DNA of 64,000 nucleotides, taken from Pseudonocardia oroxyli (GTDB lineage Bacteria > Actinomycetota > Actinomycetes > Mycobacteriales > Pseudonocardiaceae). The position numbers and the translations under genes are program-made. The notes under the pieces were generated by a model that had not been told where the DNA came from, made no database searches, and saw nothing but the letters and a program-made list of their open reading frames with translations. This document shows, one piece after another, positions 56,469-64,000 of the stretch (the stretch's first letter is position 1; each line of letters opens with the position of its first letter). The DNA lies in NCBI RefSeq assembly GCF_900102195.1, contig NZ_FNBE01000005.1, positions 111,649 to 175,648 of the forward strand. The letters are read 5' to 3'.

Positions 56469-56484
56469 TCCGACGTCGCGGCGA

Positions 56485-56622
56485 TCAGGCCGAGAGCGCG
56501 GCGCGGCCCTTGCGGCGGCGCGACGACAGGATGGCGCGGCCCGCGCGGGTCCGCATGCGCAGGCGGAAGCCGTGCGTCTTGGCGCGGCGGCGGTTGTTCG
56601 GCTGAAAGGTCCGCTTGCTCAC
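56485..56622 (-). CDS. rpmH: 50S ribosomal protein L34
   Basis: A 45-residue L34 ([20 protein letters not shown] with [13 protein letters not shown]). Start GTG 56622 with GGGAGAAG upstream. First gene of the rpmH-rnpA-yidD-yidC operon. Confidence 0.97.
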   Translation of the reverse strand: MSKRTFQPNNRRRAKTHGFRLRMRTRAGRAILSSRRRKGRAALSA

Positions 56623-56705
56623 GGTCGTCTTCTCCCGATCGACGACACGCTCGGGCCGTCGGTAGCTTCTGGTTGGTCTGCGCACACAGGGCGCGCCTCC
56701 GGATA

Positions 56706-56735
56706 AGGGTACGCAGCGGCGCGAAGGGCGTGCAA
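56706..56735 (-). promoter_or_regulatory. candidate rpmH promoter
   Basis: On the minus strand TTGCAC, 18 bases, TACCCT: a housekeeping-sigma-like promoter 84 bp before rpmH. Confidence 0.45.
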
Positions 56736-56835
56736 ACCGCCCCCCGTCACCGCGAGGTCGAGTGACAGCGAGGTCGCTCACCGTCATCCTCGCAGGCAGG
56801 CGCACGTGGGCCGGACCTGCCTCCACCTGCGCGTC

Positions 56836-56865
56836 TTGTGGTCGCCGGGCGGTCGTTGTTAGCGT
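56836..56865 (+). promoter_or_regulatory. candidate dnaA promoter region
   Basis: TTGTGG, 18 bases, TAGCGT, 240 bp before dnaA. A DnaA-box TGTGGATAA at 57001-57009 lies between it and the gene, as expected for autoregulation. No other feature seen in 56736-57105. Confidence 0.35.
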
Positions 56866-57105
56866 GCGGGCTTCACGTTCCATCCGGGGGGATCGGAACA
56901 TCCGCACGCGCCGTCGGCTCCGTCGAAGGCTCTGCGGGTCGCGGTGGCCGAGGGGCCGGGCGCGATCCGCCGAACTCCCCTGCGTACGGTCATACACATG
57001 TGTGGATAAGTCTGGGGATGTCTTCAGGCCCGCACGAACCAGAACGACGAACTCCGACGGCGCGCGCCCGCCCCCAGCCGGTCGCGCGGAGAGAGGGACC
57101 CAGCG

Positions 57106-58704
57106 GTGGCGGAAAACGGTGACCTCGCCCAGGTGTGGGATCTGGTCATCGCCGACCTCGCCGCCCCGCCCGAGAACGGCGCGCCGACTCTGTCGGCGCA
57201 GCAACGGGCCTTCCTCCGGCTGACCCGCCCACTCGGGCTGCTCGACGGCACCGCGCTCCTCGCCGCGCCGAGCGAGTTCGCGAAGGACGCCATCGAGCGG
57301 ATCCTGCGCCGCCCGATCAGCGAGGCGATCGGCCGGCACCTCGGAGTGCAGGTGAACCTCGCCGTCGTGGTCGACCAGAGCGCGTCCGCGGGCGGGACCG
57401 CGGTGCCGGACCCGCCGTCGCGCAGGCCGGTCGGCGCGCCGTCGCTGGGCGCGATCGCGGAGTCGAACGCGCCGAGCCCGCTACCGCTCGGCACGGACGG
57501 CGCCACCGCCGACGTGCCGACGCCCCCGTCCGGCTCGCCGCTCGTGGACCCGTCGGCCGCGGCCGCGCTCCCCGAGCCCGCCGGCGTCGAGGGCGCCCCG
57601 CCGCCCGCGCCGGAGCCGTGGCCCACGTACTCCGCGCCGCAGCCGGGCGACCCGGTGGCGCCGCGCTCGCAGACCCGGCTGAACGAGAAGTACATCTTCG
57701 ACACGTTCGTCATCGGGGCGTCGAACCGCTTCTCCCACGCCGCGGCCGTCGCGGTGGCCGAGGCGCCCGCCCGCGCCTACAACCCGTTGTTCATCTGGGG
57801 CGAGTCCGGGCTGGGCAAGACCCACCTGCTCCACGCGGTGGGGCACTACGCGCAGCGGCTGTTCCCCGGCATGCGCGTGCGGTACGTCAGTACCGAGGAG
57901 TTCACCAACGACTTCATCAACTCCCTGCGTGACGACCGCAAGGTCGCCTTCCAGCGCCGCTACCGGGACGTCGACGTGCTGCTCGTCGACGACATCCAGT
58001 TCCTGGAGGGCAAGGAGGGCACGCAGGAGGAGTTCTTCCACACCTTCAACACCCTGCACAACGCGAACAAGCAGATCGTCGTCTCCTCCGACCGGCCGCC
58101 GAAGCGCCTGGAGACCCTCGAGGACCGGATGCGCACGCGGTTCGAGTGGGGGCTGATCACCGACATCCAGCCGCCCGAGCTCGAGACCCGCATCGCGATC
58201 CTCCGCAAGAAGGCGGCGCAGGACCGGCTCGCCGTCCCCGGTGACGTCCTGGAGTTCATCGCCGAGCGCATCGAGCGGAACATCCGCGAGCTCGAGGGCG
58301 CGCTGATCCGGGTGACGGCCTTCGCCTCGCTCAACCGCCAGCCCGTCGACACCCAGCTCGCCGAGATCGTGCTGCGCGACCTCATCCCGGACTCCGCCGC
58401 CTCGGAGATCACCGCGCCGACGATCATGGCGGTCACCGCCGAGTTCTTCGACGTGACGATCGAGGAGCTGTGCGGGCCCGGGAAGACCAAGGCGCTCGCC
58501 CAGGCCCGCCAGATCTCCATGTACCTGTGCCGCGAGCTCACCGATCTCTCCCTGCCGCGCATCGGCCAGACCTTCGGCGGCCGCGACCACACCACGGTCA
58601 TGCACGCGGACAAGAAGATCCGCAACGAGATCTCGCTGCGCCGCAAGACGTTCGAGCAGGTTCAGGAGCTCACGGCGCGCATCAAGCAGCGCGCCCGGCA
58701 CTGA
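57106..58704 (+). CDS. dnaA: chromosomal replication initiator DnaA
   Basis: A 532-residue initiator. Domain I about 1-85; long Pro/Ala/Ser linker (about 90-185); AAA+ domain with Walker A GESGLGKT (about 232-239) and Walker [10 protein letters not shown] (about 292-300); domain IV with DnaA-box reader [14 protein letters not shown] (about 492-505). GTG start. Confidence 0.98.
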   Translation: MAENGDLAQVWDLVIADLAAPPENGAPTLSAQQRAFLRLTRPLGLLDGTALLAAPSEFAKDAIERILRRPISEAIGRHLGVQVNLAVVVDQSASAGGTAVPDPPSRRPVGAPSLGAIAESNAPSPLPLGTDGATADVPTPPSGSPLVDPSAAAALPEPAGVEGAPPPAPEPWPTYSAPQPGDPVAPRSQTRLNEKYIFDTFVIGASNRFSHAAAVAVAEAPARAYNPLFIWGESGLGKTHLLHAVGHYAQRLFPGMRVRYVSTEEFTNDFINSLRDDRKVAFQRRYRDVDVLLVDDIQFLEGKEGTQEEFFHTFNTLHNANKQIVVSSDRPPKRLETLEDRMRTRFEWGLITDIQPPELETRIAILRKKAAQDRLAVPGDVLEFIAERIERNIRELEGALIRVTAFASLNRQPVDTQLAEIVLRDLIPDSAASEITAPTIMAVTAEFFDVTIEELCGPGKTKALAQARQISMYLCRELTDLSLPRIGQTFGGRDHTTVMHADKKIRNEISLRRKTFEQVQELTARIKQRARH

Positions 58705-59794
58705 CCGCGCATCCGCACGGGCGACGCACCACGATCGCTATCTCCGTGCCCCGGCTGTCGTGCGCACCGCACTAAGCGCACGAAACGTGCGAACCCCCCC
58801 CTGCCACCGGCCTGTTGTCCCCAGCCCGCCCCCAGCCTTCCTCACCGGAAGGACGCAAGTCGCTCCGTGACCACGTGCACACCCACATGGAGCAGCCGAG
58901 TCTCGACGCCGTCGGACGCGGCGAGGGCGAGAACGATCATGTGGACACGAGTGACCAAGATCGAGACGCCTCGAACGAAGATCAACGAGCCGTCATCGCG
59001 TCGTGACCGAAGAGAGATCCACTCCGAGCGCGTGTCGCTCCCGGCCCGACCGCTCGTCGTCTGCTAAAGGACGCTCGCCGCATCGACGGGCGCGGGCGCC
59101 ACGCGAACAGTGACCCGGACGGTCACCGTCCGTTGCAGCTCGTGTGCAAGGCGGGACTCCTGAGGGTCTCGACCGCCGCCACCGGGTCCTGGCAACGGCG
59201 CCGACCGGTCGCACAGCGTGGACGCACGGCCACGCTTCACCCACATCTGGGGACAACTCTGTGGATTGCCGGCCCATGGGCGGTGGACGGATCACCCCCA
59301 GCCGGTGGACAACTCACCTCGAACCCGGGGACAGCGGCCGGACAACTCCGCCCGGACGCTGGCTGTCCACCGTCCTCCGCAACCCTCCCGAGTCCGTCCG
59401 CAGGCCCGGTCCCCAGATCGCCGCACCGTCCCACCTGCGACGACGCGCTCCATCCACGTTGTCCACAGGACCTATCTCTACGTCTGGAGTTCTCTCTTGG
59501 AAGAACTACAAGAGAAAGAGGGCCGTGGATGGGGACACGGACGGGGACCTCGCCGGTGCGTTCGGACCGCTCGTCGGGCGACGGACCCGCGACGTGACAC
59601 CCGGGCTCGGGAGGCTCTACGGTGAGTCGGCCGAACCCGGATTGCCGGAACGTCGGCGGAGCGCCCTCGAAGACCGTCGGTCGGACCTCGGGGCCCGCGC
59701 CGCCCGTCCTCCTCCGGGGCCCGGTCACGAGTCACTTCGAATCACTCCGAGCGCGGTCACATCCAGTGACCACCGGTGAAAGGTCCTCTCCGCG
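58705..59794. other. probable chromosomal origin oriC (dnaA-dnaN intergenic)
   Basis: A 1,090-bp gene-free region. DnaA-box-like 9-mers: TTGTCCCCA 58815-58823, TGTGGACAC 58940-58948, TGGGGACAA 59248-59256, TGTGGATTG 59260-59268, GGTGGACAA 59304-59312, CTGTCCACC 59363-59371 and a perfect TTGTCCACA 59459-59467. Immediately after the perfect box, 59468-59520 is markedly less GC-rich than its surroundings and contains the inverted repeat TCTCTTG/CAAGAGA (59493-59515), a candidate unwinding element. A hairpin CGCACG-AAA-CGTGCG (58777-58791) may terminate dnaA. Confidence 0.85.
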
Positions 59795-60937
59795 ATGAAG
59801 TTCCGGGTCGAACGCGACGTGCTCGCCGATGCCGCTGCCTGGGTCGCCCGCAGCCTCCCTGCGCGACCGCCGGTGCCGGTCCTCGGCGGCGTGCTGATCG
59901 ACGCCGGAGCCGAGGGGGACCGCCTCACCGTCTCCGGGTTCGACTACGAGACCTCGGCCCGCGTGGAGCTCGACGCGACGATCGGTGACCCGGGCAGGCT
60001 GCTCGTCTCCGGCCGGTTGCTCGCCGACATCACCCGCGCCCTGCCGAACAAGCCCGTGGACCTCGTCGTCGACGGCTCCCGCGCCACGATCAACTGCGGC
60101 AGCAGCCGGTTCTCGCTGCCGACCATGCCGGTCGAGGACTACCCGCAGCTGCCGGGCATGCCCCAGCGGGCGGGCGCGGTCGACGCCGCGGAGCTGGCTG
60201 GGGCCGTCGCCCAGGTCGCCGTCGCCGCGGGTCGGGACGACACGCTCCCCATGCTCACCGGCATCCGGCTCGAGATCGAGGGCACCCGGCTCACGCTCGC
60301 CGCGACCGACCGCTTCCGGCTCGCCGTGCGCGAGCTGGACTGGCAGCCGGAGGACGCGAGCGGGTCCACCGCCGTGCTCATCCCGGCGAAGACCCTCTCG
60401 GACGTCGCGAAGACCCTCGCCGGCGCCGGTTCCGTCGAGATCGCCCTGTCCGCCGGGGACGGCATGCTCGGGCTCACCGGCGGGGGCCGCCGGGCCACCA
60501 CCCGCCTGCTCGACGCGGAGTTCCCGCGGTTTCGCCAGCTCATTCCGGCCGAGCACACCACCGCCGCGGAGCTCCAGGTCAGCCACCTCGTCGAGGCGAT
60601 CAAGCGGGTCTCGCTCGTCGCGGACCGGGTCGCGCAGATCCGGATGGAGTTCGGCGAGGACGGGCTCCGGCTCGCGGCCGGTGGCGAGGACGTCGGCAGC
60701 GCCGAGGAGGAGCTGCCCTGTACGCTGGACGGCACCCCGCTGACCATCGCGTTCAACCCGGGCTACCTGCTGGACGCGCTCGGTGCGCTGCACACCGAGA
60801 AGGCCCAGCTCACGTTCACCACCCCGAACCGGCCCGCGCTGGTCCGCCCGGTGCTGCCGCCCGCCGAGGGGGAGGACACGACCCCGCCCGCCTCGGGTTA
60901 CCTCCACCTGCTGATGCCGGTGCGCCTCCCGGGGTGA
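59795..60937 (+). CDS. dnaN: DNA polymerase III subunit beta (sliding clamp)
   Basis: A 380-residue clamp with three repeated domains. N-terminus [20 protein letters not shown]; middle [19 protein letters not shown]-terminal [10 protein letters not shown] and the end [10 protein letters not shown]. Confidence 0.98.
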   Translation: MKFRVERDVLADAAAWVARSLPARPPVPVLGGVLIDAGAEGDRLTVSGFDYETSARVELDATIGDPGRLLVSGRLLADITRALPNKPVDLVVDGSRATINCGSSRFSLPTMPVEDYPQLPGMPQRAGAVDAAELAGAVAQVAVAAGRDDTLPMLTGIRLEIEGTRLTLAATDRFRLAVRELDWQPEDASGSTAVLIPAKTLSDVAKTLAGAGSVEIALSAGDGMLGLTGGGRRATTRLLDAEFPRFRQLIPAEHTTAAELQVSHLVEAIKRVSLVADRVAQIRMEFGEDGLRLAAGGEDVGSAEEELPCTLDGTPLTIAFNPGYLLDALGALHTEKAQLTFTTPNRPALVRPVLPPAEGEDTTPPASGYLHLLMPVRLPG

Positions 60938-61000
60938 TCGATTCACCCGCGGCCGGCACGATGAGCGCCGACACGTGAGGGCCAGGAGTGGGGAGCGGTT

Positions 61001-61945
61001 GTGCAACTCGGACTGATCGGCCTGGGCCGCATGGGCGGCAACATGCGGGACCGGGTGCGGGCGGCGGGACACGAGGTCGTCGGGTTCGACCCGCGGCCGG
61101 AGGTCACCGACGTGGCGTCGCCGGCGGATCTCGCGGCGGCGCTCGAGGCGCCGCGGGTGGTCTGGGTGATGGTCCCCAGCGGTGAGCCGACGCGCTCCAC
61201 CGTCGCCGCCCTGGCCGACATCCTGGAGCCGGGCGACCTGGTGATCGACGGCGGGAACTCCCGCTACACCGACGACGGCCCGAACGCGGAGCTGTTGTCC
61301 GCCAAGGGGATCGGCTACGTCGACTGCGGCGTGTCCGGTGGCATCTGGGGCAAGGACAACGGCTACGGCCTGATGGCGGGCGGGGCGAAGGAGCACATCG
61401 AGCTCGCCATGCCGATCTTCGACGCGCTGCGCCCGGAGGGTCCGCGCGAGGAGGGCTTCGCGCACGCGGGCGGCGTCGGGGCCGGGCACTTCTCGAAGAT
61501 GGTGCACAACGGCATCGAGTACGGCCTGATGCAGGCCTACGCCGAGGGCTTCGAGCTGATGGAGGCCACCCCGCTGATCGAGGACGTCCCAGCGGTGATC
61601 CAGGCCTGGTCGCGCGGCACCGTGGTGCGGTCGTGGCTGCTGGACCTGCTGGTCAACGCACTGAAGGAGGACCCGCACCTGGCGGACCTCGAGGGCTACG
61701 TGGACGACTCCGGCGAGGGCCGGTGGACCATCGAGTCCGCGATCACGCACGCCGTGCCGCTGCCGGTGATCTCCGCGGCGCTGTTCGCGCGGTTCGCGTC
61801 CCGGCAGGACGAGTCCCCGGCCATGAAGGCCGTCGCGGCGCTGCGCAACCAGTTCGGCGGGCACGCGGTGAAGAAGGCCGCCGGCCCGGCGGGCGCACCG
61901 GGCGACCACGCCGGACCCAGCTCGGGTGCCGGCAGCACCCACTAG
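61001..61945 (+). CDS. gnd: 6-phosphogluconate dehydrogenase, short form
   Basis: A 314-residue decarboxylating dehydrogenase of the pentose phosphate pathway. Rossmann motif [11 protein letters not shown]; substrate motif [10 protein letters not shown]; catalytic helix [20 protein letters not shown]. The short type is usually NAD-linked. Its place between dnaN and recF is found in other actinobacteria. The stop overlaps recF by one base. Confidence 0.93.
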   Translation: MQLGLIGLGRMGGNMRDRVRAAGHEVVGFDPRPEVTDVASPADLAAALEAPRVVWVMVPSGEPTRSTVAALADILEPGDLVIDGGNSRYTDDGPNAELLSAKGIGYVDCGVSGGIWGKDNGYGLMAGGAKEHIELAMPIFDALRPEGPREEGFAHAGGVGAGHFSKMVHNGIEYGLMQAYAEGFELMEATPLIEDVPAVIQAWSRGTVVRSWLLDLLVNALKEDPHLADLEGYVDDSGEGRWTIESAITHAVPLPVISAALFARFASRQDESPAMKAVAALRNQFGGHAVKKAAGPAGAPGDHAGPSSGAGSTH

Positions 61946-63084
61946 TGCACCTGCGGCGACTGGCCGTCGAGGACTTCCGTTCCTGGGAACGCGCCGAGCT
62001 GGATCTCGAACCGGGCGTCACGGTGCTGGTCGGGTCGAACGGCGTCGGCAAGACCAACCTGGCGGAGGCGATCGGCTACGTCGCCACCCTGGGCTCGCAC
62101 CGCGTCGCGAACGACGCGCCGCTGATCCGCCGCGGCGCCGAGCGCGCGATCGTGCGGGCCCAGGTCGTGCACCAGGGCCGCGAGCTGTTCGTCGAGCTGG
62201 AGATCACGGCCGGGCGGGCGAACCGGGCGCGGGTCAACCGCGCGCCGGTGCTGCGCCCGCGGGAGATCCTCGGGATCCTGCGCAGCGTGCTTTTCGCTCC
62301 GGAGGACCTCGCGCTCGTCCGCGGCGACCCGGGCGAGCGGCGGCGGTTCCTCGACGACCTGCTCGTCGCCCGCTACCCGCGCTACGCCGGCGTCCGCAGC
62401 GACTACGACCGGGTGCTGCGGCAGCGCTCGGCGCTGCTCAAGACCGCCCGCAACCGGCAGGCCGACCTGTCCACGCTCGAGGTGTGGGACGGGCACCTGG
62501 CCCGGCACGGCGCGGCCCTGCTCGCGGGCAGGCTCGAGCTCGTCGACGGGATCGCGCCGCACGCGGAGAAGGCCTTCTCCGAGGTGGCGCCGACATCGGA
62601 TCCGCTGTCACTGCAGTACAAGTGCTCGATCCCCGGTGAGCTCGACCGGGCGGCGTTGGAACCCATGCTGCTCGACGAGCTGGCCCAGGTCCGCCGCCAG
62701 GAGATCGAGCGGGGGGTCTGTCTCGTCGGCCCGCACCGGGACGATCTCGTGCTCGGCCTCGGGGAGGGCCCGGCCAAGGGCTACGCCAGCCACGGCGAGT
62801 CGTGGGCGATCGCGTTGTCGCTGCGGCTGGCGTCCTACCGTCTGCTCAAGGCGGACGACGTCGAGCCGGTGCTCATCCTGGACGACGTCTTCGCCGAGCT
62901 CGACGCGCAGCGGCGCCGCGCGTTGTGCGCGGTCGCCGCCGAGGCGGAGCAGGTCATCGTGACCGCGGCCGTCGCCGAGGACGTCCCGGCGCAGCTGACG
63001 GGCGCCCGGTTCGCGGTGGGCGGCGGGACCGTCGTCCGGACGACGACCGGTGACGACCCGTCTGACGTGCAGGAGAACGGATGA
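61945..63084 (+). CDS. recF: DNA replication and repair protein RecF
   Basis: A 379-residue SMC-like ATPase for gap repair. Walker [21 protein letters not shown] region; signature [16 protein letters not shown]; Walker [17 protein letters not shown] start in TAGTG overlapping the gnd stop. Confidence 0.96.
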   Translation: MHLRRLAVEDFRSWERAELDLEPGVTVLVGSNGVGKTNLAEAIGYVATLGSHRVANDAPLIRRGAERAIVRAQVVHQGRELFVELEITAGRANRARVNRAPVLRPREILGILRSVLFAPEDLALVRGDPGERRRFLDDLLVARYPRYAGVRSDYDRVLRQRSALLKTARNRQADLSTLEVWDGHLARHGAALLAGRLELVDGIAPHAEKAFSEVAPTSDPLSLQYKCSIPGELDRAALEPMLLDELAQVRRQEIERGVCLVGPHRDDLVLGLGEGPAKGYASHGESWAIALSLRLASYRLLKADDVEPVLILDDVFAELDAQRRRALCAVAAEAEQVIVTAAVAEDVPAQLTGARFAVGGGTVVRTTTGDDPSDVQENG

Positions 63085-63113
63085 TGACGAGCCGCCCCCG
63101 ATCGGGGCGTTCC

Positions 63114-63143
63114 TGGGGACAAGGTTGTGGATACTGTGGATAA
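63114..63143. promoter_or_regulatory. three DnaA-box-like 9-mers at the recF-dciA junction
   Basis: TGGGGACAA (63114-63122), TGTGGATAC (63126-63134) and TGTGGATAA (63135-63143), the last two in direct tandem and covering the dciA start codon. Confidence 0.6.
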
Positions 63144-63774
63144 CCCCCGCTCCTCCGGTGACTCCAGTCACAAGGCACCGCCCGCCGCGACGGATCGACC
63201 GTCGGACCCGCCCGCGGTCCCCAAGGATGTCCACACCCCTGGGGACACCGCTCATCGCGGCGAGCGGCGCGGCGCCGATCTGGCCCGGGACGCGCTCGCC
63301 GCGGCGCGCGAGGCGACGGCGGCGAAGCGGAAGGAGCAGTCCGCGGAGCAGCGGGGCGTGCGGCCGACGGGCTTCGGGCGGGGACGACGACGTCGCTGGT
63401 CCGGCCCGGGCCCGGACAACCGGGACCCGCAGCCGTTCGGCCGTGCGGTGTCGCGGGTCTCGATGGACCGGGGCTGGTCCTCCCGGCTCACGGACGCCAC
63501 GGTGCTGGGCCGCTGGCCCACGCTGGTCGGGCCGGACATCGCCGACCACTGCACCCCCGTCTCCCTGCGGGACGGCGAGCTGGTCCTGAAGGCGGAGTCC
63601 ACGGCGTGGGCCACGCAGCTGCGCACCCTGCAGCGACAGATCCTGCAGCGCCTGGCCGCCGCGGTGGGCCCGGACGTCGTCAAGCGGATCCGGGTCACGG
63701 GGCCGCAGGGCCCGAGCTGGCGCCACGGTCCGCGCCACGTCCGCGGCCGAGGCCCCCGGGACACCTACGGGTGA
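63127..63774 (+). CDS. dciA: DUF721 (DciA-like) protein
   Basis: A 215-residue protein with a disordered N-terminus and a C-terminal DUF721/KH-like domain (about 115-195: VLGRWPTLVGPDIADHCTPV, WATQLRTLQRQIL). DciA loads replicative helicase in most bacteria lacking DnaC, a role consistent with the dnaA-dnaN-recF neighbourhood. GTG 63127 or 63136 could start. Confidence 0.82.
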   Translation: MDTVDNPRSSGDSSHKAPPAATDRPSDPPAVPKDVHTPGDTAHRGERRGADLARDALAAAREATAAKRKEQSAEQRGVRPTGFGRGRRRRWSGPGPDNRDPQPFGRAVSRVSMDRGWSSRLTDATVLGRWPTLVGPDIADHCTPVSLRDGELVLKAESTAWATQLRTLQRQILQRLAAAVGPDVVKRIRVTGPQGPSWRHGPRHVRGRGPRDTYG

Positions 63775-64000
63775 GCCTCCCGCGCCTCCCACTCTCGGGT
63801 GACCGTTCGCACCCGCCAGAGGCCCGCTGAGCGCGACGTGACGGGGCGTGAGCGCCGTTCGACCCCGTTTTCGGGCGGCCGGACCCTGTTCGCCGCGCGA
63901 TCGCGCCGCTGTGACGCTTTCAGACGTGTCCTAGCCACAGTTCTGTCCGACCGGACCGGTAGAATCATCAGTGAGTGCCGCACGTGTGCGGCAGCACTGC
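63775..64000 (+). promoter_or_regulatory. leader of the next gene (expected gyrB)
   Basis: A -10 TAGAAT (63960-63965) is followed by a perfect 18-bp palindrome TGCCGCA-CGTG-TGCGGCA (63976-63993), a probable 5' UTR hairpin or operator. gyrB itself is outside the window (inferred from conserved gene order). Confidence 0.45.

Noticed and set aside
59144..59779. Open frames inside the dnaA-dnaN gap
   Set aside because: They cover the DnaA boxes and the AT-rich element, have no RBS or recognisable domain, and appear in several frames at once.
1..64000. tRNA, rRNA or tmRNA genes and insertion sequences
   Set aside because: No T-loop-like GTTCRA context outside coding genes, no rRNA and no transposase-like protein were seen on either strand.

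Overview
This is a high-GC actinobacterial chromosome segment ending at the replication origin. Gene order, pervasive GTG starts and leaderless promoters suggest a Pseudonocardiales member (Pseudonocardia-like); the genus is inference, since no rRNA marker is present. dnaA (57106-58704), dnaN, gnd, recF and a DUF721/DciA gene lie at the right end, and the window stops in the leader of the gene expected next (gyrB). The 1.09-kb dnaA-dnaN gap is the probable oriC. Leftward of dnaA runs the conserved minus-strand rpmH-rnpA-yidD-yidC-jag-rsmG-parA-parB block, with four parS sites around it.

Region 1-14.9 kb is accessory and housekeeping metabolism: trmB (5' end cut off), a PaaI thioesterase, a NYN nuclease, an amidohydrolase, an FAD lactone-oxidase-like enzyme, an AI-2E-type exporter, an SDR, an aldo/keto reductase, MmcQ, a DUF1707 protein, a CoA-transferase pair with an enol-lactonase, DUF3040, a CDF metal exporter and DUF1097. 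Region 15-28 kb is the conserved core dnaB / rplI-rpsR-ssb-rpsF / nfo / GT87-NUDIX-GT87-ponA-DUF5318 / padR-ino1. Region 28-37 kb holds an NlpC/P60 hydrolase, an SDR, a probable MNT-HEPN pair, leuS, SdpI and DUF4333 genes, yqgE and an MFS transporter. Region 37-48 kb is the envelope and redox-stress cluster cca / mutT4-like / DUF6049 / MviN-type pseudokinase / sigM / anti-sigma / trxB-trxA / cwlM / GNAT. A PLP aminotransferase and a D-Ala-D-Ala ligase precede parB.

The genes connect through replication and segregation (dnaA, dnaN, recF, dciA, dnaB, ssb, parAB, parS), translation and membrane insertion (rpsF, rpsR, rplI, rpmH, rnpA, yidC, leuS, cca), and envelope synthesis under sigM/cwlM/pseudokinase control. 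Regulatory sequences are unusually readable. They include a perfect LexA box on the dnaB promoter, DnaA-box clusters upstream of dnaB and dciA, a SigR/SigH-type promoter before trxB, a Shine-Dalgarno-sequestering hairpin before rpsF, about fifteen leaderless promoters, and at least three families of intergenic repeats placed mainly at convergent gene ends.

The most notable points are a UPF0158-MNT fusion followed by a HEPN protein (30067-31516), a free-standing MviN pseudokinase with no murJ beside it (41985-43604), LexA control of dnaB, the rpsF leader, and a structure-conserved 40-bp palindromic repeat.
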